Shown here piece by piece: positions 49,074-58,539 of a stretch of DNA of 64,000 bases. Source of the stretch: Macrolepiota albuminosa (lineage: Eukaryota > Basidiomycota > Agaricomycetes > Agaricales > Agaricaceae). Within the stretch, counting starts at the first letter, position 1. Each line of letters begins with the position of its first letter. Where the stretch lies: assembly GCA_027475525.1 (NCBI GenBank), contig JAMWFC010000082.1:496001-560000 (forward strand). Direction: 5' to 3'. A model generated the notes under the pieces. It was not told where the DNA came from. It searched no databases and saw only the letters and a program-made list of their open reading frames with translations. The translations under genes were made by a program, and so were the position numbers.

Positions 49074-49285
49074 TGTCAGAGAGTTAAGGCAATAAGAGCT
49101 GACCGTGGAGAATGTGAGGGTGGCCATGAAAGGCAGGAAAGCTGACTGAAGATGAATAATAGCTGACCATCGAAGAAGAACGTGACAAAACACAACTTGT
49201 TTATTTGGTTATGTACGTGGCAATACTAACTTGTAATTATATAATTTCAATGTGATGCACCTCTCACCGGATTCAACCTTTGACA
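49074..49285 (-). repeat. 5' LTR of the Copia-type element
   Basis: 212 bp, pairs with 47607-47817; retains CpG sites. It is followed inward by the tRNA primer-binding site at 49060-49073 and outward by TSD AATCT at 49286-49290. Confidence 0.85.
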
Positions 49286-51620
49286 AATCTGAGGCGCGAA
49301 GGCGATTTGAATTTAATGTACTGATGCTTCTTGTCACAGCTTTTGTTGCAACATTCGCACAAGTGACGTTGGAAGACCTGGCGGAAGGAATCAATTCTGG
49401 TTAGGAGACAAAAGGAATAGGAAAACAGCTACACACGTAAGCGAACTAGCCATGATGCTTGGAAGAAGTCTCAACAACGGATAATGGAAGGTCTTAGGTC
49501 GCATCTGGCCATAGGACATTGACTTGAGCAAAGTGTCTACTTCTGGAACAAGGTGAAGCGAAGCAGCATCTTTTACCAGTGGTTGTATAGGTTTCACAAT
49601 TTTAAGGACTCGTAGGACAAAGGAGATGTCATTTCTGTGCTCGTATAGAGATGCTCGTTCGAATCGAACCAGTAATTTCCCTATACACTAGCAGAGTTAA
49701 AAAAAAGTGCCTATTGATTAGAACACTTACTTACCTTTGAACACCGATGACCTAGGATTCTCAGGTATCGGGAGTAAAATGTTCAGGTGATGATTGCAAG
49801 TGCGAAGCTCGGAATCAGGCATACAGATTAGGTGGTTCCGTTCTAATGTCACAACAAAAGGCCGCTCCAGATAACTCAAAGAAGTCATAACGAGGTAAAT
49901 TGTGGGAGGCCACCTCACGGAGTCAAAAATTGGGACTGAAACATCATGATCTTGACTGAGCAGTTCATAGAGGGGAGCATGCAAGCGAGTAAATCGAAGG
50001 AGAGGGATAGACCACGGCAATGCACCGTCGGGTCTCATGAGGTCAGTGCCGTTGTGAAAACATGTGGGATCAGAAGATTCCGTGACCCGAAAGCAAATCT
50101 CATTAGCGGTTGGTGGAAGTTGTGGGTAGTGATGATAGTACAAAAAACCTTGAGTATTTGACGGAAAACACGATTTTGGCCAGTAACTAATTTTCCCTCC
50201 AATTCGACGCCCATTGTTTAGTTCTGCTGTAATGAAGCGCTTCTTCCAATTGGTGAAGGAGAAGAAATCACTAGTTCGAAGGCGTTCTGGGTCAAGCGTC
50301 CTAATGAGCGGTGAGACAGCTTCGGTTTCATATTTACGTGTAAAAGTGAGGATTGATGGCACACATTGTGCACAGTTCCGGTAGACTATCTTCAGGACTG
50401 AAATACTCCTAGTCCATCCTGTCACAAATTGGAATGATACAGAAAGGAGGCACGGGATGAATGTAGCATATATTTTGTAACGTGACCCAAGCGTGACTGG
50501 AATCGGTTGTCCTGCAACCACCAGCTCACGCTCAGAATTCTTCGAACGCTTTCGCACTTCGTGGTTCTATTTGTTTACTATGACTGGAAGAGAAAAAAGG
50601 ACGCGAGGAAGATTGGGCAGGGCGGTTCCAGCTGCTTACACGTCGGTTTTCACGTTGCAACCTTCCTCGGTGGCATCCCACAATGGGGCATCGCCTGCAG
50701 AGCCTAGAGCCGGTCTGGACTTGGGAGTACCAGCGGTTGCAGAGACAATCGAGAACGAGTTGGGAACACAGACTCCGGCCTCCACTCTGCTGCCGAGCAT
50801 CAATGTAGAGGTCGATGACACTATCAATATAAACAAGGCGCGAAATGTAAATCAGAGGAGCAATTTGGATACAGTAATAGAGGAACGTACCTCGGACAAT
50901 GTGCATCCGGCCCCTACTCCTGCTCAGCCTTGGGCGTCCAAACGTTTGCGGGCCTCGATGGTCTCGCAGGAAGTGTCGGCGCCTATGGACCCGGGAGCAG
51001 TGGACGAATTCATGCGTAATGCAGTCTCCGTTTTCCCGGTTCCTCTCACCGTCGCTCCGGAGACGCCTGAGCGGCGAACTCGACGTTCGAGATCTACCCC
51101 TCGTTCGGCGGGGACCCTCGACTACGCTACCCCACCCTGTCATCGGTCTCTTTTGCAGGAGCGCCAACGCGCCCCTTCAGTCAATGGGTCACCGCTGGAT
51201 TTGCGGCGAGGCGATTGGGACAGTAGGGAGAGACAGGATGGGCAAGTGGTTATGTTGACCGAGGCTCAACTACAGAACTTCCTGCGAACATATGGGCGGA
51301 ATGTATCCAGGCAGGGTGAGTCCAAATTCACGCTTGTTTGCGGTTCCCTCAGCTTGTATGCATATGCATATGGGCACGCGATCTTCATGGGTGTGTATGC
51401 GTCTCGATACAAAGCTACATCTGCGCTCCTGTCACGAGCTCGAGAGCACTGCTATAGGTCTGTAGGAGCTGCGTAGGCGACTCGGTTTTTCCTCTTCACT
51501 GGTCGCATGTACCACGGCTCCTCATCTCCGGTCTCATGTACCGTGGGTCTTATGTACCCGGGCCCTATGTGTGCCCTGGCCTCTTGTGCCCCATTCTTGT
51601 ATCCGGGCCTTATGTGTGCC

Positions 51621-51774
51621 CTGGCCTCCTGTGCCGGAATCTGTCTCCTGGGGCCCATATGTGCCACAGGTTTCTTCTTATTAAATATGTTTCCTGGCCT
51701 CCTGTGCCTGAATCTGTCTCCTGGGGTCCATATGTGCCACAGGTTTCTTCTTATTAAATATGTTTCTATTTGCA
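51621..51774. repeat. 73-bp imperfect minisatellite in the gag intron
   Basis: CTGGCCTCCTGTGCC recurs at 51621 and 51694 (period 73), with a few mismatches between units. Shorter related pieces (CTATGTGTGCCCTGGCCTC) precede it. Being diverged and of different period, it is not part of the 77-bp set. Confidence 0.8.
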
Positions 51775-52596
51775 AAAGTACTGCCCGTAGAGTTGTGTGT
51801 GATTTATGCTCTTTCTGGCTATCTGGTACAATTGTGTCGTAACTCCAACTCACATTCGCTTCAGCGTTGCAGGCCCATTTGCGGGCCATACAACATCAGG
51901 GCTTTGAGGCGGCCCCACCGGCTTCCTCCGGTTCAGAGCGTGGGTCCGCAATTGGGACCTCCCGTGCCGCTCAGCCTCTGCCCGAGGCACAAGCCTTCCC
52001 TCTGTTTGCTCGCAGGGCTCCCGGAATCTTCTTGGGTGGGGAAGTCGAGGAAAACGCGGCGCGACCCACGCGTATGATGCATGGGCGCCCACCTACGTCG
52101 GGACGACAGCTGTCCTCGGCCGATAAGGTTTTTCCGCACAAAGTTAGGAGGGCGTTGGAAGCAGGAATGTTAGAGTACATACCTTTGGATTTGCTGATGG
52201 ACGACGCATGTCGCTGCGTGGCTAGGGAGCCTCCAGCGCCGAAATCAGCCTTCGTTATCTCTAATGGGAAACTGAGGTTACTCAACGCCACCTTCGACGT
52301 TGCTAAGGAGAGCAAACTTACCTTTGATGAGTGGGTTGGTGCAGGCGCAAATCTCGTTGCGGCTATGCATAAGCATCTGCGCGCTGATGGAGATCGTGGC
52401 GCCGGCAGCCCTATCGCGCTGGAGATCGCGGATTCCTTTGAGGGACATTTTCGCTACCTCAAAAACCTGCCTGATGCTAAGGTTCAGTTCGATGTCGTGT
52501 TTGATTACGACCGCCGCCTACGCTCGCTCTTTGTGTTGGATTCACACACATTCCGCATGGACAATTTTCATGCACATGTGTGGCAGGAATGCCTTA

Positions 52597-52750
52597 ATCA
52601 GCAGTACGCCGCGAGGGTGGCGCATTTGGACAACAAACTGGCTCTTATGGAGTCCTTTCAGTCCAAGTCCAAGATCAGCAGTACGCCGCGAGGGTGGCGC
52701 ATTTGGACAACAAACTGGCTCTTATGGAGTCCTTTCAGTCCAAGTCCAAG
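52597..52750. repeat. Perfect 77-bp tandem duplication (52597-52673 / 52674-52750)
   Basis: Two identical adjacent copies, period 77, inside the gag coding region just before the zinc fingers; HLDNKLALMESFQSKSKI is read twice in different frames. Confidence 0.95.
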
Positions 52751-52879
52751 ATCAAGGACGTGTCGGGCAGCAATTCCTTTCAGCCTCAGCACTACGCATC
52801 CAATCCGCACAGGACAACCAAGTGCATTGCCTGTGGAGCGACCGACCACAAGCTTATTGCCTGTCGTCGGGACGCCAAA

Positions 52880-54771
52880 TTTCTCCGAAAGGATGGCAAA
52901 ATCTGGAGGACGCCGTCCGGTGCCTCCGTCTGCTACGGTTTCAACAGTCTCGCTTCTTGCAGCAGGGGAACCAGCTGCACTCACTCGCATGTCTGCTCCT
53001 TGTGTGGATCGTCTACTCACGGAGCGCAGGCGTGTTCAGCTTGAACAACTTTTCCCTTTGTCTACCCCTTTGCTCGCCGACAGGTGGGAAACCGCCTTGC
53101 ACCTGGCCGGGGCTCTAGACAAATTCGTGGAGGTGCCAAAAGGCCTTCGCAACGGTTTCAGCGTGGGTTTGGACTCCTTCTGTAACATGAGAACCTTTCT
53201 TCCTCCAAATCATTACAAATCTTCAGACGCTCACAACTTTATTCTTTCAAAATATTCTAAGGAGATCGAGCTTGGTCGCGTCTTGCCCGGGTTCACTCCC
53301 GAACAAGCAGAACTTCTTTTTGGCCCTTTTTGCATGGCTCCGTTGAACATTATTATTAGTGCAGGTGGTAAACTCTCAACCTTTCATATCCTCGCTTTGA
53401 CTCCGACACAGCCTTTATAAACTCTATGATCGACCCTTCCGTGTTTCAGTGCGACTGGGGCACCTTTTCGGATTGTTGGCTCTTGGTAGCTAATGCCCCC
53501 GTGGGCACGCAGGTCGCCGTCTTCGACGTTGAATCGGCGTTCAGAATAATTCCTACGCGCCCATCCGACTGGCCTTCTTTGGCAGTGTCCATCGGCAGAC
53601 TCATTCATTTTGACTTCAGGTTGAACTTTGGCGCCGCCTGTTCGCCGGGAATATTTGGCCGCGTGGCGGATGCAATAGTTCAGATCTTCTTGCACTCCAG
53701 CGTCGACGCGGTGCTCAAGTGGGTCGACGACTTCATCTTCTTCCGGTATCCTCTCCCAGGCTTCATCGCTTCCCCTCGTTATTCGTACGATGAGGCCTTA
53801 ATCTGGTCCACAGTGGAGGCTCTAGGGTGGCCGTGGGCCCCCGAGAAGTTCAGGCCGTTTTCGGACAAGTTCAAATACATTGGTTTCGTTTGGTCCCTCT
53901 CCGACAAAACGGTTGCCCTGCCCGATGACAAGCGGGAGAAATACTTGGTGAAGCTGAAGGAGTGGTCTCAAATGACCTCCGTCTCTTTGAAGACCACTGA
54001 GTCTCTGATCGGGACACTCAATCACGTTTGTTTGGTCATACCTTCAGGCCGGTCTCATCTGCCTGCATTGTACGCGAGTCTCTGATCGGGACACTCAATC
54101 ACGTTTGTTTGGTCATACCTTCAGGCCGGTCTCATCTGCCTGCATTGTACGCGTTTTGCGCATCTTTCCCCGCCCATGCTAGTCGCTTCCTTAAGCATCG
54201 GCCACCTCTGGCGGTCACAGAAGAAGTTGAGTGGTGGCAGGCTGCTTTGAGTAGAGACTGGTGCGGCATAAGTATCACGCCACCCCCCCAACCGACGGAT
54301 GACGATCTCTTCGTAGACGCTTCTACTTCTTGGGGGATCGGGTTGGTTCTCAACGGCAAGTGGTTAGCGTGGCCTCTCAAGGCTGGCTGGAAGTCGGACG
54401 GCAGGGATATAGGTTGGGCGGAAATGGTGGCCGTTGACCTTGCCGTTAAAACTCTCATTAATGCAGGCTATGCTAAGTGTCACATTATTCTAAAGTCGGA
54501 CAATTCGGGCGTTGTCGGGGCCTTAGCTGCGGGATATTCCAGAAGTCGTCAGCAGAATTTTGTGTTGAGGCATATCGTGGATTCCTTCCAGGCTCACGAC
54601 ATTTGGCTCACTATTCAATGGGTACCTACAGATTCCAATAGGGCTGACGGCCCTTCCAGGGGCGTGTTCCCGCCCAAGTCTTTGTTACTTCCCTTTCCTC
54701 CTTCTGTTCCATCATACTTAAATAATTACGTTTGGTTTGCCATTCGTCACAACAAAATTATGGACAATTAG
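52880..54771 (+). pseudogene. Reverse transcriptase / RNase H of the tyrosine-recombinase element
   Basis: Copies the element RNA into DNA. The frame overlaps the end of gag in another phase (MSAPCVDRLLTERRRVQ), then ALDKFVEVPKGLRNGF. A 47-bp GT-AG intron (53365-53411) restores the frame to FINSMIDPSVFQCDWGTF. RT blocks: AVFDVESAFRIIP, LNFGAACSPGIFGRVAD and the catalytic LKWVDDFIFF (53716-53745), intact. RNase H: DDDLFVDASTSWGIGLVL (about 54300), WAEMVAVDLA, LKSDNSGVVGAL and WVPTDSNRADGPSR. Between RT and RNase H the 77-bp duplication at 53999 causes a frameshift. With that copy and the intron removed, one long frame results, so this part may be intact in the real genome. Confidence 0.8.
53999..54154. 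repeat. Perfect 77-bp tandem duplication (53999-54075 / 54076-54152)
   Basis: Two identical adjacent copies, period 77, between RT and RNase H; SLIGTLNHVCLVIPSG is read twice in different frames. Confidence 0.95.
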
Positions 54772-54835
54772 TTTCAGATACATACCCCGTTGTACTACTA
54801 GCTGATTTTGCAATAGACTAGAGGTACGGGCCTCA

Positions 54836-56098
54836 TTGATAGGGGAACCCAGGCTAGAGAGGCTGACTTTTATTGCTTGTCTCCCAACACACACTGTGAA
54901 CTGTGCCTTCGATATTTTGTCCATGACGTACAGTTACGGGTTCGTGTTCGCTAGATGCAAAGGTCATGACGGTGGTAAGATCCGAGACAACAGGCTACAC
55001 ACCTCGCGTTTCAAGCCGTATGACATCTCTTTGAACATTCAAAGACTTGCCACTCCCCATCTTCCTCGGCCTTCCGGCGTCTCTACCCATCATGCCGGTG
55101 TAGCGACGGAGCCAGACTATGATGAACATAAGGTCAACGTGGTCATTAACCACGCTTGGTCTAAGTCTACGCTGGAGAGATACAACGCCTACGTCAAGGA
55201 ATTTTTTGCGTTTTGTCGAGCGAAGGGAGTCGAAATTTCTTCATGCTTCCATGCTTCGGAACGCCTGCTATGTTCGTTTGTGGCGTCGATGGCCGGGTCG
55301 AGAGCCGGGGGGACAGCATCTGCTAAGATCTCTGCATTGAAGGCATGGCATATACAGAACGACTTACCTTGGATGGGTTCGTCCCGATTGAAATATACAC
55401 TGAAAGGCATGGAGAACTTACGACCTCTGGATTCAATTAAGGAGAAGCGGCCACCGGTATCGCTAGATATGTTTCGCCTTTTCAGAAAACATCTCAACCT
55501 CACAAATTCCGAGGATGCTTGTATCTGGGCCGTCGCATGTACCACGTTCTGGTCTCAAATTTGTATGGGCGAGTTTTGTCCCAAGACAGAAAAGGATCAC
55601 GACGTCAATCTTACGCCTACTTGGGAACAATTTGGCAGTCCTTTCCCGACTGGTACAAGAACATTACATCTGCCTCGAACAAAAAGAGGTGGAATTAAGG
55701 GAGAAACGGTGGTGGTCACTCGGCAACGCGAGATAAATGACCCAATTGCGGCTCTCAAGAACCATGCTCGCGTCAACAAATGCTCCTGACCTGATACAAT
55801 TGCGTCTTTTAGGAATGCAGCAGGGGTCTTGATAGGGTTAACAGTTCGCCGCTTCCTTCGACGACTTAACGGGATTCTCATCAATGCACAATCTCGTATT
55901 ACTGGGCACTGTTTTCGTATTGGGGGCACTACGCATTTACTGCTCCAAGGTGTTCCGCCCGACGTTGTCAAGCTGATGGGCAGGTGGACCTCAGATGCAT
56001 TTCTACGTTATTGGAGGTCGTTAGAAATTATCGCACCTATGTACGTGGAACTGTTAAGACCTGTGATGGCGCATCTGGATCGTCGTCGCCTACGGTAG
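54836..56098 (+). pseudogene. Tyrosine recombinase of the retroelement
   Basis: Would integrate circular element DNA by site-specific strand exchange. The N-terminal SAM-like arm reads WSKSTLERYNAYVKEFFAFC (about 55157-55216). Catalytic part: HCFRIGGTTH (H-x-x-R, about 55907) and GRWTSDAFLRYWR, with the nucleophile Tyr in RYW (about 56010). The first catalytic Arg, expected in FWxxxRxGE, is Cys here (TGT at 55562-55564; FWSQICMGEF). A TGA at 55787 interrupts an otherwise continuous frame and would be Arg if CGA. Both changes are C-to-T at CpG. So the recombinase is probably dead although the fold is fully recognisable. Confidence 0.85.
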
Positions 56099-56543
56099 GG
56101 GTTCAAGATCCTCTTCGCTTTCTTCGGTCGCCTAGGCTACTGCGATGAGGGATTACCAAATCTAGCGCGAGGAGGATTCTCAGCCGCCCCTATTTCACGT
56201 TAGGTCGGCTACCCCCATCCTTAGACAACGTATGTGGAAAATTGAAGGATCTTATCTTAAGTTTGTACATTTAAGAAAATCTACCCATAAGGCATGCTGA
56301 AACAGGTACAAATTAGCGTTATACGTGCTATCGGTCCATAAGTGCAAAGCAAAGGTGACGTCAAACAAGAAAAAATATAGTTTTTCCAAAATTGGAAACT
56401 AATGCAAATGGTTCAAACTTCAATAACCAATTGGGCGGTGAAAGACTTATTCCAACAAGTGCGAGCATATATATGGACTTGTGCGCGTAGATTGCTAATG
56501 GCTGTTTTCAGCTGTCCTTCAAGGGACCTGGAGTCGCGACAGG
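56099..56543. other. Gap between recombinase and gene copy 3
   Basis: Probably the 3' end of the retroelement followed by the promoter of copy 3. No matching repeat of the element's left end was found by eye. Confidence 0.4.
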
Positions 56544-58539
56544 ATGTGGACCAGGAAAAATCCAGTCCTGAAGCTTCTCAATCGTGACAGTGCATCGAAA
56601 CGCGGATTCAGAGCCAAAGCCAAAGCCACAATTACGACGCTTGACCCGGAACGCCTTCACTTCAAAGATTTCTTCGATGTCTCCAATTCAGCGTCACGCA
56701 CGATCGATGCGAGGCTCGAGGATGGGCGTAGTATTCTAGGAAGAATCTTTTACTCTAAATCACGAACTTATCCACGCTTTCCGCCGAAGACACAAGGATT
56801 TTTGTACTATCATCGCCACCCACAGCTTCCGCACACGACTGGTGAAATTCGCTTCCGGGTCACCGAATCTTTCGACCCGGCATGTTTTCACAACGGCACT
56901 GACCTTCTGAGGCACGACGGTGCATTGCCGTGGTCTCTCCCTCTCCTTCAGTTATATGATATACATGCTCCTCTCAAGGAGCTGCTCAGTCAGGATTATG
57001 ATATCCCACTCACAATCTTGGACAACAAAAGGAAATCCGGAGTTTTCTTAACCTATCTGGAACAGCCTTTTGTTCTAACGTTGGAACAGTACTTCACCCT
57101 ACACGTGATTGATTCACAGCTTCGCACTGTGAGTACTTTTTCGTGCATTTTACTCCCGATGCCTGGGAATCACAAAAAGCCGGCATTCAAAGGTAAATGT
57201 TTTTATCAATACGTATTTTCCAGCTATGATAGTGTATAGGAAAACTTTTGGTTCGCTTCGAACAAGCATCACCATCCGAGCACGGAAACGATATCTCCTT
57301 TGTCATGCGAGTTCTCAAAGTACTAGAACCTGTACAACCGTTGGTAGAAGATGCTACTTTGCTTCACCCCACTCCAGAAGCAGGCACTTTGCTCAAGTCA
57401 ATGTCCTATGGTCAAATCCGACTTTTGTCGTTTAGAAATCAGTTTTTGAGGCCCCTTCCGAGCATCATGAGGAGTTCACCCTCGTATGTAGCTACCCGCA
57501 TATTTTTAACTCAAATTAACTTATTCAGCAGGCCTTCCGACCTCATTTCAACCAAAGCGGCACTGGTTGGCCCCTCAGTAAGAGCCATTGGTACATTGGA
57601 CCCACGTTGCTTAACACCTAGCGATTTCATGAAACTATCAGGGAAATATGAAGTGCAATTATATAGACGTGATGATTTGCGAATGAGTGGCTCTTTGCAG
57701 TACGCTGTCCAAGATCAATCACGCCTTGCCTTCCCATCTAATACACAAGGGTTCCTGTACATGCATCTCAAACCGGGTTTGCCACTTCTCAGCGGCCAAA
57801 TTAGATTTCGATTAACACCATCTGATGAACCGACGGAATTCGAGAAAGGAACCGACCTTCGGAGTCCTCGTGGTTATCCGTGGAGCATCGGTCCTCTGCA
57901 GCTTGCTCAAGAATGTTACGCTCCTCTAAGGGAACAGTTGGCACGTGATGGCTATCTGGAAATGACAAAAGCTATATCGAGACTTCCTCAAGTCATGCGA
58001 AGATTGCCACCGATATTATGTTACTTGGAACAACCGTTCGTTTTAGATATGTCCTATAGGTGCCACAGCTTTACCTTCCTGTCGCATGATGAAATCACAG
58101 ACGGGCTGACCCAAGGGATATTTTTTGACTACACCAGGAAAATCTGTCCTTACACTGGTATGCACATCTTCCTCCAAACTTCATCTCTATATTTACAGCT
58201 AATGCTTTTTCAGGACGACTTGTCTTGCGCTTTGAGAGATCAACGCTACCGCACCACGCAAAGCGCGATGTTGTAGTTTTGCGTGTACTGAAAACGCTCG
58301 ATCCCATCAAGTTTGTTGATCCTCACTATGACGAACACTTTCCTGTACCGCGTGTTGGCGAATTGCTTATGACATCCCGAGGTCGTGTGCGTTCTTATAA
58401 CCTTAACTGCCAACGATCTGTCTTTGGACTCGGAAATCTACCCAGTATCCCATACGATGAGCCAGATCTGTAAGTAGATCTTTACTCATGATCGAGCATT
58501 GCCTGATCTTCTCTGTTTCACAGCGAGTCGTTCAGGTGA
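56544..58539 (+). CDS. Unrecognised two-repeat protein, copy 3 (597 aa), intact
   Basis: Best-preserved member of the family (see 21.7 kb and 47-50 kb). Exons: 56544-57192, 57240-57483, 57529-58157, 58214-58469, 58524-58539; 1794 nt, with GT-AG introns of 45-56 bp in the same places as copy 1 (exon 2 is 244 nt in both). Unit 1: TLDPERLHFKDFF, QGFLYYHRHPQLPHTTGEIR, FRVTESFDPACFHNGTDL, YLEQPFVLTLEQY, then KLLVRFEQ, VMRVLKVLEPV, PTPEAGTLLKSMSYGQIR. Unit 2 repeats the order: TLDPRCLTPSDF, QGFLYMHLKPGLPLLSGQIR, FRLTPSDEPTEFEKGTDL, CYLEQPFVLDM, RLVLRFERSTLPHH, VLRVLKTLDP, PVPRVGELL. No signal peptide, helix or known catalytic motif. An internal duplication is clear; the function is unknown. Confidence 0.75.

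Larger units (their letters stand above)
47607..49285 (-). mobile_element. Gag-only Copia-type LTR retrotransposon (1.68 kb)
   Basis: Complete by structure. LTRs of 211 bp (47607-47817) and 212 bp (49074-49285) share most of their sequence; read on the minus strand each starts TGTCAAAGG and ends TGACA. A 5-bp target duplication AATCT flanks the element (47602-47606 and 49286-49290). Directly inside the 5' LTR is CAGGGCCCATAACC (plus strand, 49060-49073), complementary to the anticodon-arm region of initiator Met tRNA, the half-tRNA primer type known from Copia elements. The interior holds only a Gag-like gene; protease, integrase, RT and RNase H are absent, so it would need proteins from a full-length relative. 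It inserted into copy 2 of the two-repeat gene. Confidence 0.85.
46963..50417 (-). pseudogene. Two-repeat protein, copy 2: broken and split by a Copia element
   Basis: Third member of the family seen at 21.7 and 56.5 kb. The 5' half (50417 down to 49291) keeps TLDPERLRTSDFF, QGFLYYHHYPQLP, FRVTESSDPTCFHNGTDL and LLKSMSYGQMR. The frame then runs into a Copia insertion exactly in the ASDF box (flanks carry AATCT at 49286 and 47602). The 3' half resumes below 47601 and reads MHLKLGLPLLSSQIRFGL, DGYLEMTKAISRLPQ-like, CYLEQLFILDM, close to copy 3. Similarity ends near 46963, inside the intron before the last two exons. The start codon region has lost a base (GATGG for GATGTGG). The 3' half is full of CG-to-TG/CA changes, while the 5' half keeps its CpGs. 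Confidence 0.8.
50580..53043 (+). pseudogene. Gag-like protein of the tyrosine-recombinase element
   Basis: Nucleic-acid-binding structural protein by position. Exon 1 (50580-51315) encodes a Ser/Pro/Arg-rich stretch with RLRASMVSQEVSAPMDPGAV and PERRTRRSRSTPRS. A 549-bp GT-AG intron (51316-51864) is inferred from the phase-1 join NVSRQ-ALQAHLRAIQ. Exon 2 has a helical core (SADKVFPHKVRRALEAG, FEGHFRYLKNL, VFDYDRRLRSLF) and, after the 77-bp duplication at 52597, three fingers: CIACGATDHKLIAC (CCHC), a CCCH-like CYGFNSLASCSRGTSCTHSH, and CSLCGSSTHGAQAC (CCHC), ending at TGA 53041. The duplication shifts the frame before the fingers. If it is an assembly error, the ORF is otherwise open. Confidence 0.7.
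50580..56098 (+). mobile_element. Tyrosine-recombinase retrotransposon (DIRS/Ngaro-type)
   Basis: Retroelement with gag, RT, RNase H and a tyrosine recombinase instead of an integrase, all in one sense. No methyltransferase region was seen, which favours the Ngaro group (known from basidiomycetes) over DIRS-1. Terminal split direct repeats were not found by eye, so the ends are set by coding limits; the true ends probably lie in 50430-50580 and 56100-56400. It sits between the 5' ends of copies 2 and 3 of the two-repeat gene, which point away from it. Two 77-bp duplications, one TGA and one catalytic substitution break it as read. Confidence 0.85.
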
